Shown in pieces: positions 24,870 to 35,034 of a stretch of DNA of 64,000 nucleotides (position 1 is the stretch's first letter; each line of letters begins with the position of its first letter). The notes beneath the pieces were generated by a model. It did no database searches. It had not been told where the DNA came from and saw nothing but the letters and a program-made list of their open reading frames with translations. The position numbers and the translations under genes were made by a program. This DNA is from Thermoflavimicrobium daqui (GTDB lineage Bacteria; Bacillota; Bacilli; Thermoactinomycetales; Thermoactinomycetaceae), in NCBI RefSeq assembly GCF_003313465.1, contig NZ_KZ845664.1, positions 186,001 through 250,000 of the forward strand. Direction: 5' to 3'.

Positions 24870-26024
24870 TTACAATTTATATTTTCGGAGTAATGGAACA
24901 GCTAGTTTTTGCAGGATACGACTTAATCCTCGCCAAGCTTGTTGTTGAAATTTTGGAAGGTGTTCTACATAAGCCATGGTATACTCCAGTGCAGGGTATG
25001 CTCCACGACAACGTTTAAAAGAAGCAGCCCCAGAGCTTTGATGAAGTAATAATTGGTGTTCATGTGCTTTTTGTACAAGCAAGGAAGATAACATCCGGTA
25101 CAGTCCCAGCTTTTGAGATAGATGAATATCATAGCCAAAAAAAGGAGTGGTCATGGATTGGTTTTGGATAAAAAAACCAATCATTCCATCGATCTGTTCA
25201 TTCTTTTGTAAAGCATAGACATGTAGAAATTTTTCTTGAATCGCATGAATTAAATAAGAGAGCTGAAACTGTGGATTATAAAGAGAATATTTTTTTAAAT
25301 AGAGTAAATTATAAAGTTCAATTAGCCGTGGTAAGTTTTTTTCAGGAATCTCTGTCGCTTCGATCACTCGGTAATCGGACTGTTCCAGCAATTTTTTATC
25401 ACGATTCAGGAGCCAGCGTGTTTTGCTATTTAGGTTAGACTGTTGTGCGGGATCATAAAAGTAAACTTGACGACTCGGAATAGCTAAATAGTGGTGATTC
25501 AGAAAGATTTCTACTTGACCATTTGGATAATGTTCATTTACTGAACGAAATAAAATAGCATGGTTAGGAAATTTTGTTGTTAAAAAAGAAGTGATCGACT
25601 CAACTTGTTGTGTTGTAAGAGTAGGGTAGAGATTCGTTGAAACAAGCCAATTATTAACTATAACCACTTGATTGAAATGACAGGCACGCAAATAATAGTC
25701 AAGTCCACTAAGAGGTGGTTGAAGTAATAAAGATAGCCAATATTTTTTTAAATTTCTTAGTTCTTCTTTGGCATAGCTAATATAATGCGTATAAGGAGAA
25801 ACCACATACGAGTTCTCATATTCTTTTTGATTAATGGTAATAGGTAGTACTAGCGAACCGACTTGTAGAAGTTGTAGCTCTGTTTGTACATTATTGATAA
25901 AAGTTTTTGTCCCTTTTTGCATAAAGGGTGTAAAATAGTTTTGTAAAAATGTTCCCTGCTCTATTTCATTCCAGTTCAGTTTTGATAGGCTGTCTTTATC
26001 AAACAAATATAGATTTTGATTCAT
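24870..26024 (-). CDS. Acetyltransferase-like protein (GNAT/FemAB-type C-terminal domain)
   Basis: A 384-residue cytosolic protein. The C-terminal half (about 215-355) has a GNAT/FemAB-like run: YFYDPAQQSNLNSKTRWLLNRDKK, NLPRLIELYNLLYLKKYSLYNPQF, FLHVYALQKNEQIDGMIGFF and a late SSGAASFKRCRGAYPALEY, reminiscent of the end of such domains. The N-terminal part does not suggest a known family. The ATG at 26024 has AAAGG 7 bases ahead; an ATG at 26039 overlaps that site. It is a lone gene. The acceptor is unknown. Confidence 0.55.
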   Translation of the reverse strand: MNQNLYLFDKDSLSKLNWNEIEQGTFLQNYFTPFMQKGTKTFINNVQTELQLLQVGSLVLPITINQKEYENSYVVSPYTHYISYAKEELRNLKKYWLSLLLQPPLSGLDYYLRACHFNQVVIVNNWLVSTNLYPTLTTQQVESITSFLTTKFPNHAILFRSVNEHYPNGQVEIFLNHHYLAIPSRQVYFYDPAQQSNLNSKTRWLLNRDKKLLEQSDYRVIEATEIPEKNLPRLIELYNLLYLKKYSLYNPQFQLSYLIHAIQEKFLHVYALQKNEQIDGMIGFFIQNQSMTTPFFGYDIHLSQKLGLYRMLSSLLVQKAHEHQLLLHQSSGAASFKRCRGAYPALEYTMAYVEHLPKFQQQAWRGLSRILQKLAVPLLRKYKL

Positions 26025-26125
26025 ATTTAAACCTTTCATAGTGTGATAGATAAAAAGATTTTATCATATTATCAGTTGCTATTAAGTTAAGAAAATAAAG
26101 GATTGAAATGAGGAGTATGATCAAT

Positions 26126-26836
26126 ATGAAACAGATTTATAGAATAGGAATTTTAGCAGGAATGGGACCACGTTCGACGACTCCTTTTCTGGAGTCTGTC
26201 CTAGATGAATGTGAGCGTCAGTATGGAGCTAAATGGGATAACGACTTTCCACATATGATGGTTTATTCACTACCAACCCCTTTTCATCCAAAGAAGCCAC
26301 TGAATCATAATCAAATGGTAAAGGCAATTCAGATCGGAATCGAGGCCTTGGTAAAAGTTGACTGCGATATTATTGCCATTCCATGTAATTCAGCCCATTT
26401 ATACTATCCTGAGATATGTAACATGACATCGATCCCAGTTTTAAATATTATCCATGAAACGATGGAATGCTTGAATCCTCAAGTTTCTAAAGTTAGTTTA
26501 CTAGCTACGCGAGGTACCATTGAAAGCGGATTATATCAAGAACAGTTAAAACAAAAGAATAAGACGATCTACTGGAATGAAGGATATCAGGAAAAAGTGG
26601 ATGAATTAATCTTAATGGTGAAGGGTTCAGGAGTTTCTGAAGAGATGCTAACTTTATGGAAAGAGATTGAATCGATACTCATAAGAGAAGAGGTTACAGA
26701 AGTGATTAGTGCCTGTACAGACTTATTCTTTTGTAGAGAATATAGTCAGCTTAAGATCTATGATTCATCTAAAATACTCGCCAGAAGTTTAGTGAAAAGA
26801 TATATGAGGGAAGGATTAACGGATGTGGAAATTTGA
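26126..26836 (+). CDS. Aspartate/glutamate racemase family protein
   Basis: A 236-residue protein of the cofactor-independent racemase fold. ILAGMGPRSTTPFLE at the N-terminus, IIAIPCNSAHLYYPE with the first catalytic cysteine and VISACTDLFF with the second match aspartate racemases (RacD/YgeA type). GMGP and the two cysteines are all present, so activity is expected. ATG 26126 is 10 bases after AGGAG; ATG 26108 and 26117 overlap or abut that motif. Hydantoin racemase is a possible alternative, of interest near a ureide island, but GMGP favours the amino-acid racemases. Confidence 0.85.
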   Translation: MKQIYRIGILAGMGPRSTTPFLESVLDECERQYGAKWDNDFPHMMVYSLPTPFHPKKPLNHNQMVKAIQIGIEALVKVDCDIIAIPCNSAHLYYPEICNMTSIPVLNIIHETMECLNPQVSKVSLLATRGTIESGLYQEQLKQKNKTIYWNEGYQEKVDELILMVKGSGVSEEMLTLWKEIESILIREEVTEVISACTDLFFCREYSQLKIYDSSKILARSLVKRYMREGLTDVEI

Positions 26837-26839
26837 TTA

Positions 26840-26868
26840 AAATAGCGCCCTATCGAAGGCGCTTTTCT
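26840..26868. terminator. Short bidirectional terminator
   Basis: AGCGCC/GGCGCT stem (26844-26849 with 26858-26863) flanked by A and T runs, between the convergent racemase and GPP34-like genes. Confidence 0.7.
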
Positions 26869-26873
26869 TATCT

Positions 26874-27680
26874 TTATAAATGGTCGAACTCAGATCCACC
26901 TCTTTTTTCCACAAAAAAATCTTCAAGAATCTCCATGATGTGGTCAATATGCTTTTTGATATCCTGGTATTCTTCAGTTATTTCCTGTAGATTTTTCTCT
27001 GCTACTTCCTCTTCATGCTTGGAATAAACGACATCTAACAGTTTAGCTTGATCTAAAAGAAGGCATAACGCTGCTGTTTCCTGACTGATACTATCTTTCT
27101 GTAGGATCGTGTTTCTAACTTTTTGCACAATTGCATCTAGGAAGGTGTTATTCACTTCACCATTAAATTCAACGTAGTCATAGTGTTCCTCAAAAATCCA
27201 CTCAAAAAATCCTGAATCGGACTCTTTTAATTGGATCGCTCCTTTTTTCTGCAGAGTTTGCAAAATACTTTCAAATAAGCCTTGTTTGGTTTCTAGTAGG
27301 AAATATTTAATCCAGTCTTGTAAGTTTTCTAGTGGCTCTTCCTCTTCCAGAATATATTTGATCCAGCCAGCTAAGTTATGGGGTTGTTCCTTATTTTTCT
27401 CTTTTTCTAATCTTTCCTCTATATCTTCTAAAAGATGTTCGGTATATTCGCTATTACACTGATGGTCATGAATTAAATGAACCTTATCCTCATTAAAAAA
27501 GCCCTCTTCATCTTCAATAATCTCAATCATACCTTGTTGTAGCAGATCAATTATCATTGCACCTACAAAAATATAGTTACGCTCTTCATGTTCTTCCCAG
27601 AAGCTAATTTTTTCATTGGCATAGGATCGATATGAAATATCCATGAGTATAAACTCTTCTGTTAAAGTTAAATTATTCAT
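26874..27680 (-). CDS. GPP34-like (Golgi phosphoprotein 3) family protein
   Basis: A 268-residue, strongly acidic, mostly helical protein. The pattern NNLTLTEEFILMDIS, then YIFVGAMIIDLLQQGMIEI, LQDWIKYFLLETKQGLFESILQTLQKKGAIQL and a C-terminal helix region (AALCLLLDQAKLLDVVYSK) resembles the bacterial GPP34 fold, which in eukaryotes binds phosphoinositides. Bacterial members have no firm function. There is an acidic insert at about residues 60-120. ATG 27680 is preferred to TTG 27683. Assignment is by pattern only. Confidence 0.55.
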   Translation of the reverse strand: MNNLTLTEEFILMDISYRSYANEKISFWEEHEERNYIFVGAMIIDLLQQGMIEIIEDEEGFFNEDKVHLIHDHQCNSEYTEHLLEDIEERLEKEKNKEQPHNLAGWIKYILEEEEPLENLQDWIKYFLLETKQGLFESILQTLQKKGAIQLKESDSGFFEWIFEEHYDYVEFNGEVNNTFLDAIVQKVRNTILQKDSISQETAALCLLLDQAKLLDVVYSKHEEEVAEKNLQEITEEYQDIKKHIDHIMEILEDFFVEKRGGSEFDHL

Positions 27681-27980
27681 CAATGGAGCCTCCTTTATCT
27701 ATTTTCAACACTCGATTCCAATTATATTATATATTTTTACAATAATATAATAAATATATAATCCAATTAATCTATCTGCCTGCTTTATAAGTGTGATCTA
27801 GATGTGCAATATCCTCCATTGAATTATTATGATCTATATGAAATGTTCAAATGACTACTTCAGCTTGATATGTTGTAAGAGAATGGAAAGCGTTTGGTTT
27901 TGCGTATTTGTTTACGATAAAATAGTGTAAGCATAATTAATAATAGAAGAAACAGGTAGTGTTGTTGAGAGGATGTTATT

Positions 27981-30179
27981 ATGGGTAAAACAGTAGTATT
28001 GGCAGAAAAGCCTTCAGTAGGTAAGGATATAGCCAAAGTATTACATTGTCATCAACAAAAGAATGGCTATTATGAAGGAGATCGCTATATTGTAACTTGG
28101 GCATTTGGGCATCTAGTTACATTAGCTGATCCAGAAAGATATAAAGAAGCATACAAGACATGGCGATTGGAAGATCTTCCTATTCTTCCAGATCGATTGA
28201 AGCTGGTTGTTATCAAAAAAACGAGTAGACAATTCCAACAGGTAAAGACATTAATGACAAGACCCGATATCAAACAGATCATTATCGCGACAGATGCAGG
28301 TCGAGAGGGCGAATTAGTAGCGAGATGGATTATCGAGAAGACGAAGGTGAAAAAGCCGATTCAACGTCTTTGGATCTCTTCGGTTACAGATAAAGCGATC
28401 AAAGAGGGCTTTCAACGATTAAGAGATGGTAAACAGTATGAAAATCTGTACCGATCAGCAGTGGCACGAGCGGAAGCGGACTGGATTGTAGGAATCAATG
28501 CAACACGAGCCTTGACATGTAAGCATAATGCCCAGCTCTCTTGTGGACGAGTGCAAACTCCCACTTTGTCGATGATTGCAGAGCGAGAAATGGAAATCAG
28601 GAATTTTCAATCAAAGCCATTTTATGGCATCGAAGTGACTGCAGATAACCTACTTAAACTGACATGGCAAAATAGGAAAACGAATGATGGGAGAATCTTC
28701 TCCAAAGAGAAGTGCGAACAACTTTTGACCAAGTTGAAAAATCAGGATGGGATCATTACGGAAGTGAAGAAAACAAAGAAGAAGAGATTTGCTCCTGCTC
28801 TCTACGATTTGACGGAATTACAAAGAGAAGCAAATCAACGCTTTGGGTATTCAGCGAAGGAAACGTTGTCCATTTTACAAAAGTTATACGAATATCATAA
28901 GGTTCTCACTTACCCAAGAACTGATTCACGATATCTATCATCAGATATTGTGGGTACGTTAAAGGATCGAATTGAAGCTTGTCGGGTTGGGCCATATCGT
29001 ACCTTGGCTTCACAGGCTATGAAACACTTAAGACCCAATAAGCATTTTATAGATGATCGTAAGGTTTCTGATCATCATGCGATCATCCCAACCGAAGAGC
29101 CAGTTATTTTGGACAAATTAAGTCTAAAAGAGAGAAAGATCTATGATCTAGTCGTAAGAAGGTTTTTAGCTGTGATGTATCCACCATTTGAATACGAGCA
29201 AACCATAGTGCAAGTGGAAATCGCTGGTGAGACATTTATCGCAAGAGGCAAAGTGATACTAGCACAAGGCTTTAAGCAGGTGTATGAAGATTACCCAGAG
29301 GAAGAAGAAAAAGGGGAAGGAATCAAGGAGCAAATCTTACCAAAGTTAGAAAGAGGAAGCCACTTAAAGATAGGATCGATCGTACAGACTGAAGGTAAGA
29401 CCCAGCCACCTGAGCCATTTACTGAAGGTACCTTAATTGCTGCGATGGAGAACCCGGTGAGATTTATGAAACGTGAACGGAACGATTTGATTAAAACGTT
29501 AGGGGAAACGGGTGGACTAGGAACAGTAGCGACACGGGCAGATATTATTGAAAAACTATTTGCCACTTTCCTGATTGAGAAGAAAGGTAAATATATTTAT
29601 ATCACCTCCAAAGGGAAGCAACTACTAGATTTGGTTCCGGAAGAGCTAAAATCGCCAGCTTTAACTGCCGAGTGGGAACAAAAGTTAGCTGATATCGCCA
29701 AAGGAAAATTAAATCAGGATATTTTTATTAAGGAAATGAGAAAGTATGCGAAAGATGTGGTTCAAGAGATTAAAGAAACAACTAAAGCATTTAAGCATGA
29801 CAATTTGTCAACGAAAAAATGCCCCGACTGTGGGAAAAGATTATTAGAAGTTAAGAGCAAGAAGGGACAAATGTTGGTTTGCCAAGATCGAACATGTGGT
29901 TATCGAAAAGGTGTTGCTCGTGTGACCAACGCACGATGTCCAGAATGTCGTAAGAAATTAGAGTTGCGTGGTGAAGGAGAAGGACGAATTTTTGTCTGTG
30001 GTTGTGGGTATCGTGAAAAATATGCTTCCTTCGAAAAGCGAAAGGAGAAAGAAAAGAAAGGAAAAGTATCCAAGAAGGAAATAACAAAATACCTGAAACA
30101 ACAAAATCAGCTCCAAGAGCAAGGAAACCCTGCTTTAAAAGAAGCATTGGCGAAGTTATTTCAGAAAGATGGACGATGA
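27981..30179 (+). CDS. topB: DNA topoisomerase III
   Basis: A 732-residue type IA topoisomerase. The Toprim domain at 1-140 holds LAEKPSVGKDIAKVL and IIATDAGREGELVARW. The catalytic tyrosine lies in VLTYPRTDSRYLSSD (about residues 305-318), and the helix-turn region GLGTVATRADIIEKLF follows. The C-terminus has two cysteine clusters, CPDCGKRLLEVK...CQDRTCGYRK and CPECRKKLELRG...CGCGYREK, which suit topoisomerase zinc ribbons, and a basic tail. It is a single gene with its own terminator. It relaxes and decatenates DNA during replication and recombination. Confidence 0.95.
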   Translation: MGKTVVLAEKPSVGKDIAKVLHCHQQKNGYYEGDRYIVTWAFGHLVTLADPERYKEAYKTWRLEDLPILPDRLKLVVIKKTSRQFQQVKTLMTRPDIKQIIIATDAGREGELVARWIIEKTKVKKPIQRLWISSVTDKAIKEGFQRLRDGKQYENLYRSAVARAEADWIVGINATRALTCKHNAQLSCGRVQTPTLSMIAEREMEIRNFQSKPFYGIEVTADNLLKLTWQNRKTNDGRIFSKEKCEQLLTKLKNQDGIITEVKKTKKKRFAPALYDLTELQREANQRFGYSAKETLSILQKLYEYHKVLTYPRTDSRYLSSDIVGTLKDRIEACRVGPYRTLASQAMKHLRPNKHFIDDRKVSDHHAIIPTEEPVILDKLSLKERKIYDLVVRRFLAVMYPPFEYEQTIVQVEIAGETFIARGKVILAQGFKQVYEDYPEEEEKGEGIKEQILPKLERGSHLKIGSIVQTEGKTQPPEPFTEGTLIAAMENPVRFMKRERNDLIKTLGETGGLGTVATRADIIEKLFATFLIEKKGKYIYITSKGKQLLDLVPEELKSPALTAEWEQKLADIAKGKLNQDIFIKEMRKYAKDVVQEIKETTKAFKHDNLSTKKCPDCGKRLLEVKSKKGQMLVCQDRTCGYRKGVARVTNARCPECRKKLELRGEGEGRIFVCGCGYREKYASFEKRKEKEKKGKVSKKEITKYLKQQNQLQEQGNPALKEALAKLFQKDGR

Positions 30180-30212
30180 AATTATTTTATAATCATGACT
30201 TATTGTCGATAA

Positions 30213-30252
30213 GCAAAGAGGAATCGTATGTAGAAAAACGATTCCTCTTTGC
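30213..30252. terminator. Terminator-like 15-bp palindrome after topB
   Basis: Perfect 15-bp stem (30213-30227 with 30238-30252), 10-base loop, T run inside the right arm. It lies between topB and a convergent gene. Confidence 0.8.
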
Positions 30253-30341
30253 TGTATACCATTTTATAAGGGAAAATTCCTAAGTTATATAGAGACTAAA
30301 AAATAGAGAGATTTACTTACTAGATTAGTATGGTCTTGTTT

Positions 30342-31394
30342 TTACTCGTCTTCTGCCTTATCCGTTCTCGATGTTTGTGTCGGCAGCGAATCCCAGAAGT
30401 CAGTATTGACAGTGTGAATGGTTCCATCTGCGATGCCTCTTACTGTAGCATCTAAAGTAGTAATCGTCTGTTTGATCAGATAGCCATTACTCTTTTGACC
30501 AATGACATAATCATCATTGTAATGGTCGGACATTCCACGCATCTCAAATAATAAAGTGGGGATACCATATTCTACGGCTATTCCATTGCGAGCGATATTG
30601 GTAGTAGTTCCCCCTGAATACTTAGCTAAATGACCCCAGCCTTTTTCATTTACAGCGTGATAAACCAGTGCACCTAATTTCTTCGATTTTTCTAATACAC
30701 TTGGATGGACAGAAGAGTTCGTTGGATATAGGATCGATCCAGATACTAATTTGCCATTGACTTCACTTTGTGTCCCTTGATGATGGAGATCAATCATGTA
30801 GTTAATCTTATACTTTTTTAATACATGATTGTGAAGTGCTTGTGTTTCAGGTTGCTGTTTCGTATCATGATCTCGATTTAAATCAACTTTTACAGCATTA
30901 TAGCGAGTCAGATGCCTACCTCCATCAGCTACATAGTCATCTAAGGGGAAGTTCACATCGCCCATCGCTCCATCAGCGTTTAGCATGGGCAAAATGAGAA
31001 CGTTTACGTTATTGAGAACCCCTTTTGTCTTCGCTGTGCCTAAGTGTTTGATAAATTCTAAAGCACCTTCAGTAGTTAATTGTTCGTTTCCATGTTGTTG
31101 TGTTAAGAATAAAATGGTCGGATTGTTAGGATTGGATATGTACTTAGCAAGGTACAAATCTCTTCCTTTCACCGACTTACCGATTACCTCCAGTTCCATG
31201 GCTTCTTGCTTTTGGTCTTGGGTCTTGAGTTCCTTTACCATTTCATCATAAGTGTGAAGAATAGAAGTTCGGATAGATTCATTTCCTCCATAATTAGGTC
31301 CTTCTCCTACTGCTCCAACAGGTAACGATGTTCCAAACATCCCAGCGAGTACGATAGCACCTGATAGTGAAAGCATCAAGATTCTCTTTTTCAT
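30342..31394 (-). CDS. Secreted M14 family zinc carboxypeptidase
   Basis: A 350-residue protein with a Sec signal peptide (KKR, hydrophobic core, cleavage near VGAVG at about residue 29). Zinc ligands are in TQQHGNEQLTTEGALEF (HxxE) and in MIDLHHQGTQ; DLNRDHD provides the substrate-binding arginine, and LLFEMRGMSDHY lies where the catalytic glutamate is expected. It is probably exported to trim peptides or gamma-linked peptides outside the cell. A strong AAAGGAGG precedes the ATG. No partner gene is adjacent. Confidence 0.88.
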   Translation of the reverse strand: MKKRILMLSLSGAIVLAGMFGTSLPVGAVGEGPNYGGNESIRTSILHTYDEMVKELKTQDQKQEAMELEVIGKSVKGRDLYLAKYISNPNNPTILFLTQQHGNEQLTTEGALEFIKHLGTAKTKGVLNNVNVLILPMLNADGAMGDVNFPLDDYVADGGRHLTRYNAVKVDLNRDHDTKQQPETQALHNHVLKKYKINYMIDLHHQGTQSEVNGKLVSGSILYPTNSSVHPSVLEKSKKLGALVYHAVNEKGWGHLAKYSGGTTTNIARNGIAVEYGIPTLLFEMRGMSDHYNDDYVIGQKSNGYLIKQTITTLDATVRGIADGTIHTVNTDFWDSLPTQTSRTDKAEDE

Positions 31395-31850
31395 AGAAAT
31401 CCTCCTTTTTTAAATGGTTCAACATCATAGAATGATATGATCCTACTTCGATTTAGTTATGAATGGGTTTATAAAAATGATACAATATACTTACATAATA
31501 ATTATATAATATACAATAAAAGCTTATAAGGAAATATTAATTGTATTTACTGTAATCAATAAACTAAGTTTGTTTATATGATTTTTCTATTTAATCAAAA
31601 AAATCGTTAAGGATAATTATTTACATACCAGGCGATGAAAAGTACACTTAGACTATAGTAAGCTTTGTTCAACAAGCAGAAAAGATAAAGCTAACTACGC
31701 GAATGGGACTTAACTTAGTCGCTGCTAAAAAAGAATGAGTGATGGAAGAAAGTATGGAGCAGTTCTATTACCTGATTCATTTAAGAGCTGCCTTCTTTTT
31801 GTAATGGTTGAATGGCTTGCATATGTAGATGTTTCAGTTGGAGGAGTAAT
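31395..31850. other. Intergenic region with a possible gene tail
   Basis: 456 bases, very AT-rich between 31480 and 31640. From about 31661 to 31738 a short frame reads VSFVQQAEKIKLTTRMGLNLVAAKKE and stops; it has no start or ribosome site and may be the tail of a lost gene. No terminator or promoter is clear. Confidence 0.3.
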
Positions 31851-32537
31851 ATGGAATTATGTTATCATCAGGAAGCCTTACAATTCATGAACTTGAAACC
31901 ATCTATATCAAAGACACGGTTACTAGCTCTTGAAGAAATGGAAGCAAAATATCAGCAGGTTTTACCCAGGGCATTTAAGGAACTATATGTTTTAAATGGA
32001 ATCGAAGAATGGTTTAAAGAAACGAATCAAGACTTTTTAAAGCAGATCGATGCCCTTTTTATTGATCGATGGGAAGACTTTGAAGAGGAAATAGTAAGTA
32101 AGGATATTACATTAGCTCATTTAAAAAAAGGAACCATTCACTTTTTCACAGAGAATCAAGGAGTGGTTACCTGGGAAATGCTTTTAGATGGATCGGATGA
32201 TCCTCCAGTGGTTGTAAAATCAATATGGGAAGAGTGGGTGATCGCAAGTCCTCGCTTATCTGATTTTTTCTTAGCAGTTACTTGGGATCATGCATTGCTT
32301 CGAGAAAACTGTGAGTGGGTTTCCATCGATTTTGAGGCTGCTAAGCCATTCTTATACACAGAGTTTAAGCAACTGCCGACTACATATGGATGGCCGGTAG
32401 AGGGACCATCGCTTCGCTTTCAAAAGGGAAATTGGCGTCTGCTTCTTCAAGGTGGTGGTCGTGAAGATGTATGGATGGGTGGCTGGGAAGATGAAGAGGA
32501 ATTTGAAAGATTTGCGAAGCTGGTTCATATTTACTAG
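31851..32537 (+). CDS. SMI1/KNR4-like protein
   Basis: A 228-residue acidic, tryptophan-rich cytosolic protein. The opening MEAKYQQVLPRAFKELYVLNG resembles the start of SMI1/KNR4 (SUKH) domains, and NQGVVTWEMLLDGSDDPPVV follows the FAxNNQGxxxW style of the fold. Many SUKH proteins are immunity proteins to toxins, but no toxin gene is visible nearby. ATG 31851 follows GGAGGAG; the longer frame from 31812 lacks a site. An interspersed repeat copy begins right at its 3' end. Confidence 0.6.
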   Translation: MELCYHQEALQFMNLKPSISKTRLLALEEMEAKYQQVLPRAFKELYVLNGIEEWFKETNQDFLKQIDALFIDRWEDFEEEIVSKDITLAHLKKGTIHFFTENQGVVTWEMLLDGSDDPPVVVKSIWEEWVIASPRLSDFFLAVTWDHALLRENCEWVSIDFEAAKPFLYTEFKQLPTTYGWPVEGPSLRFQKGNWRLLLQGGGREDVWMGGWEDEEEFERFAKLVHIY

Positions 32538-32538
32538 C

Positions 32539-32631
32539 GCATGTTGCATCACTCGATCAAAAGCATAGCTCATTCATAGAATAAGAGTAAAAGTGGGGAA
32601 GCGATAGGTAATCGATTTAAAAGGCAACCTC
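32539..32631 (+). repeat. Interspersed fold-back repeat, copy 2 (internally deleted)
   Basis: This copy retains the left end (GCATGTTGCAT, TCGAT) and the right end (GTGGGGAAGCGAT, GGCAACCTC) of the family, but the middle third, including GGATCGACTTTTG, is missing. It lies between the SMI1-like gene and the thrS leader. Confidence 0.65.
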
Positions 32632-32649
32632 TGGAATCATTTGATGAAT

Positions 32650-32976
32650 ATCCATCTTGACATCGATTCGATCAGATAGTAGAATAACGAAAAAATCGGT
32701 AATCAACAAGCGAAGCGGAAAGATCTGCCTTCGAACTCCCTAAGATCCAGAGAAGTACGCCATTGGCTGGAAGCGTACACTTATAGTTCAGAAGGATACC
32801 ACTTTCCAAGCTACCATCAGGGAGTAAAGTTTATTTTACAAAATGATGGTCGGGGTGTACGTTATACACAAATAAGGATGTAGCTTTTGTATGTTTTAAG
32901 TGCTGCGTTAAATGCAGGGTGGAACCACGGGAATAACGCTCTCGTCCCTCACTAGGGGGATAGGGGCGTTTTTTAT
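32650..32976 (+). promoter_or_regulatory. T-box riboswitch (tRNA-Thr) upstream of thrS
   Basis: The conserved T-box sequence AGGGTGGAACCACGGG is at 32916-32931. It is followed by a terminator hairpin (about 32935-32971) ending in six T. Upstream, a long stem I region contains CCAGAGA near 32748-32754 and, on its 3' side at 32798-32800, an ACC triplet suited to be the threonine specifier codon. Uncharged tRNA-Thr would stabilise the antiterminator and allow thrS transcription. The 5' boundary is approximate. Confidence 0.9.
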
Positions 32977-33010
32977 TTGTTTAAAATGAAGAGAAAAGGG
33001 TGTATTTCAA

Positions 33011-34960
33011 GTGGCTGAGCAAATAAAAGTGATACTTAAAGATGGATCAGAAAGAATGGTAGAGGCGGGTACGCCATTTGCCGAAATTGCCGCATCCATC
33101 TCTCGAAGTCTAGCGAAGAAGGCAGTGGCTGCTAAAATCAATGGACAAGTTGTTGACCTTTCTCGTCCGTTAGAAGAAGAAGGGGAATTAGAAATCTTGA
33201 CTCTACAAGACCCTGAAGGCGTGGAAGTGATGCGTCACACCGCTGCCCATGTAATGGCACAAGCGGTAGCACGCTTATTCCCTGGTACGAAGTTTGCGAT
33301 TGGCCCCGTGATTGAAAATGGTTTCTATTATGATTTTGCAGATCATACTTTTACTCCAGAAGAACTACCTAAGATTGAGCAAGAAATGAAAAAGATCATC
33401 AAAGAAAATCTACCACTTGAACGACAAGTTTTATCACGCGAAGAAGCGTTAAAATTTTTCCAAGAGCGTGATGATCGCTTTAAAGTAGAAATTATTCATG
33501 ACTTACCAGAAAATGAAGTGATTACGATTTATCGGCAAGGAGAGTTTGTAGACCTATGTCGCGGTCCACATCTCCCTTCAACAGGTATGGTGAAAGTATT
33601 TAAAATTATGTCCATCTCGGGTGCTTATTGGCGAGGAGATTCCAATCGTGAAATGCTTACCCGTCTTTATGCAGCTGCTTTTCACAAGAAAGAGGAACTG
33701 GATGAGTATATCCATCTGTTAGAAGAAGCAAAGCAGCGAGACCATCGGAAATTGGGTAAAGAGCTAGATATTTTCACTCTCTCGAGAGAAGTAGGACAGG
33801 GACTACCTATTTGGCTTCCAAAAGGGGCGACGATTCGTCGTACCATCGAGCGCTATATCGTTGATCTAGAGGAAAGTTTGGGTTATCAGCATGTATATAC
33901 CCCACATCTGGCTAACGTAGAACTTTATAAAATCTCGGGTCACTGGGAGCATTATCATGAAGATATGTATCCACCGATGAAAATTGATCAAGAAGAGCTT
34001 GTGCTTCGTCCTATGAACTGTCCACATCATATGACTGTGTATAAATCGCATTTGCGTAGTTATCGGGATTTGCCGATCCGAATTGCTGAGTTAGGAATGA
34101 TGCATCGTTATGAAATGTCGGGAGCACTTGCTGGTCTACAACGCGTACGAATGATGACACTCAATGATGCCCATATTTTCTGTCGTCCTGATCAAATTAA
34201 AGAAGAATTTGCGCGTGTGGTACGCCTTATTGAACGTGTGTATAAAGACTTTGGTATTACGGATTACTACCATCGTTTATCATACCGTGATCCAGAAGAT
34301 AAAGAGAAATATATTCAAAACGATGAAATGTGGGAACTGGCACAAAGTATGCTTAAAGAAACCATGGATGAAATGGGACTCAACTATGTAGAAGCTCCAG
34401 GAGAAGCTGCCTTTTATGGTCCAAAACTCGATGTCCAAGTGAAAACGGCACTTGGAAAAGATGAAACCCTCTCTACTGTGCAGTTAGACTTCCAACTTCC
34501 TATGCGTTTTGAGCTGGAGTACATCGGTGAAGATGGAAAAGGGCATCGACCCGTCGTAATTCATCGCGGTATAGTAGGAACAATGGAACGGTTTGTTGCC
34601 TTTTTGATCGAGCAATATAAAGGGGCATTTCCTGCTTGGCTAGCTCCAATTCAAGCTCGTGTGCTGACCGTGAATCCTGTCTATGATGCCTATGCGGAAG
34701 ACGTCGTGTCTTATTTGCGTAGTGTGGGCTTACGGGCTGAGCTTGATACCAGTAATGAAAAGCTAGGCTACAAAATTCGTAAATCACAAACAGAGAAAAT
34801 TCCATACACCCTAGTCATTGGTGAGAAGGAGCAAGAGGGACGTACGGTAAGTGTTCGTCGCTATGGTGAAGGTGATTTGGGCACGATGTCCTATGAAGCT
34901 TTTACCAATAAGCTGTTAGAGGAAGTTCGGAATAAAGAGTTACTGGTAAAAAGTAAGTAG
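33011..34960 (+). CDS. thrS: Threonyl-tRNA synthetase
   Basis: A 649-residue class II aminoacyl-tRNA synthetase. An N-terminal TGS domain (1-62) is followed by the editing domain with [16 protein letters not shown] and [10 protein letters not shown]. The catalytic core has [14 protein letters not shown], with motif 2 around [21 protein letters not shown] and motif 3 in [21 protein letters not shown]; the anticodon-binding domain is C-terminal from about residue 545. It starts with GTG after AAAAGGG and is regulated by the upstream T-box. Confidence 0.97.
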   Translation: MAEQIKVILKDGSERMVEAGTPFAEIAASISRSLAKKAVAAKINGQVVDLSRPLEEEGELEILTLQDPEGVEVMRHTAAHVMAQAVARLFPGTKFAIGPVIENGFYYDFADHTFTPEELPKIEQEMKKIIKENLPLERQVLSREEALKFFQERDDRFKVEIIHDLPENEVITIYRQGEFVDLCRGPHLPSTGMVKVFKIMSISGAYWRGDSNREMLTRLYAAAFHKKEELDEYIHLLEEAKQRDHRKLGKELDIFTLSREVGQGLPIWLPKGATIRRTIERYIVDLEESLGYQHVYTPHLANVELYKISGHWEHYHEDMYPPMKIDQEELVLRPMNCPHHMTVYKSHLRSYRDLPIRIAELGMMHRYEMSGALAGLQRVRMMTLNDAHIFCRPDQIKEEFARVVRLIERVYKDFGITDYYHRLSYRDPEDKEKYIQNDEMWELAQSMLKETMDEMGLNYVEAPGEAAFYGPKLDVQVKTALGKDETLSTVQLDFQLPMRFELEYIGEDGKGHRPVVIHRGIVGTMERFVAFLIEQYKGAFPAWLAPIQARVLTVNPVYDAYAEDVVSYLRSVGLRAELDTSNEKLGYKIRKSQTEKIPYTLVIGEKEQEGRTVSVRRYGEGDLGTMSYEAFTNKLLEEVRNKELLVKSK

Positions 34961-34987
34961 ATCGCATCGAAAATAATTATTAAAAAT

Positions 34988-35024
34988 AAAGCCACATCAA
35001 GCTAGTTATTGGATGTGGCTTTCA
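34988..35024 (+). terminator. Terminator of thrS
   Basis: Stem AAAGCCACATC/GATGTGGCTTT (34988-34998 with 35012-35022), 13-base loop, 28 bases after the stop codon. Confidence 0.8.
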
Positions 35025-35034
35025 TATAAATGAG

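Noticed and set aside
27885-27905. GAAAGCGTTT motif before topB considered as a cre box
   Set aside because: Only the left half matches the consensus; the right half has three mismatches.
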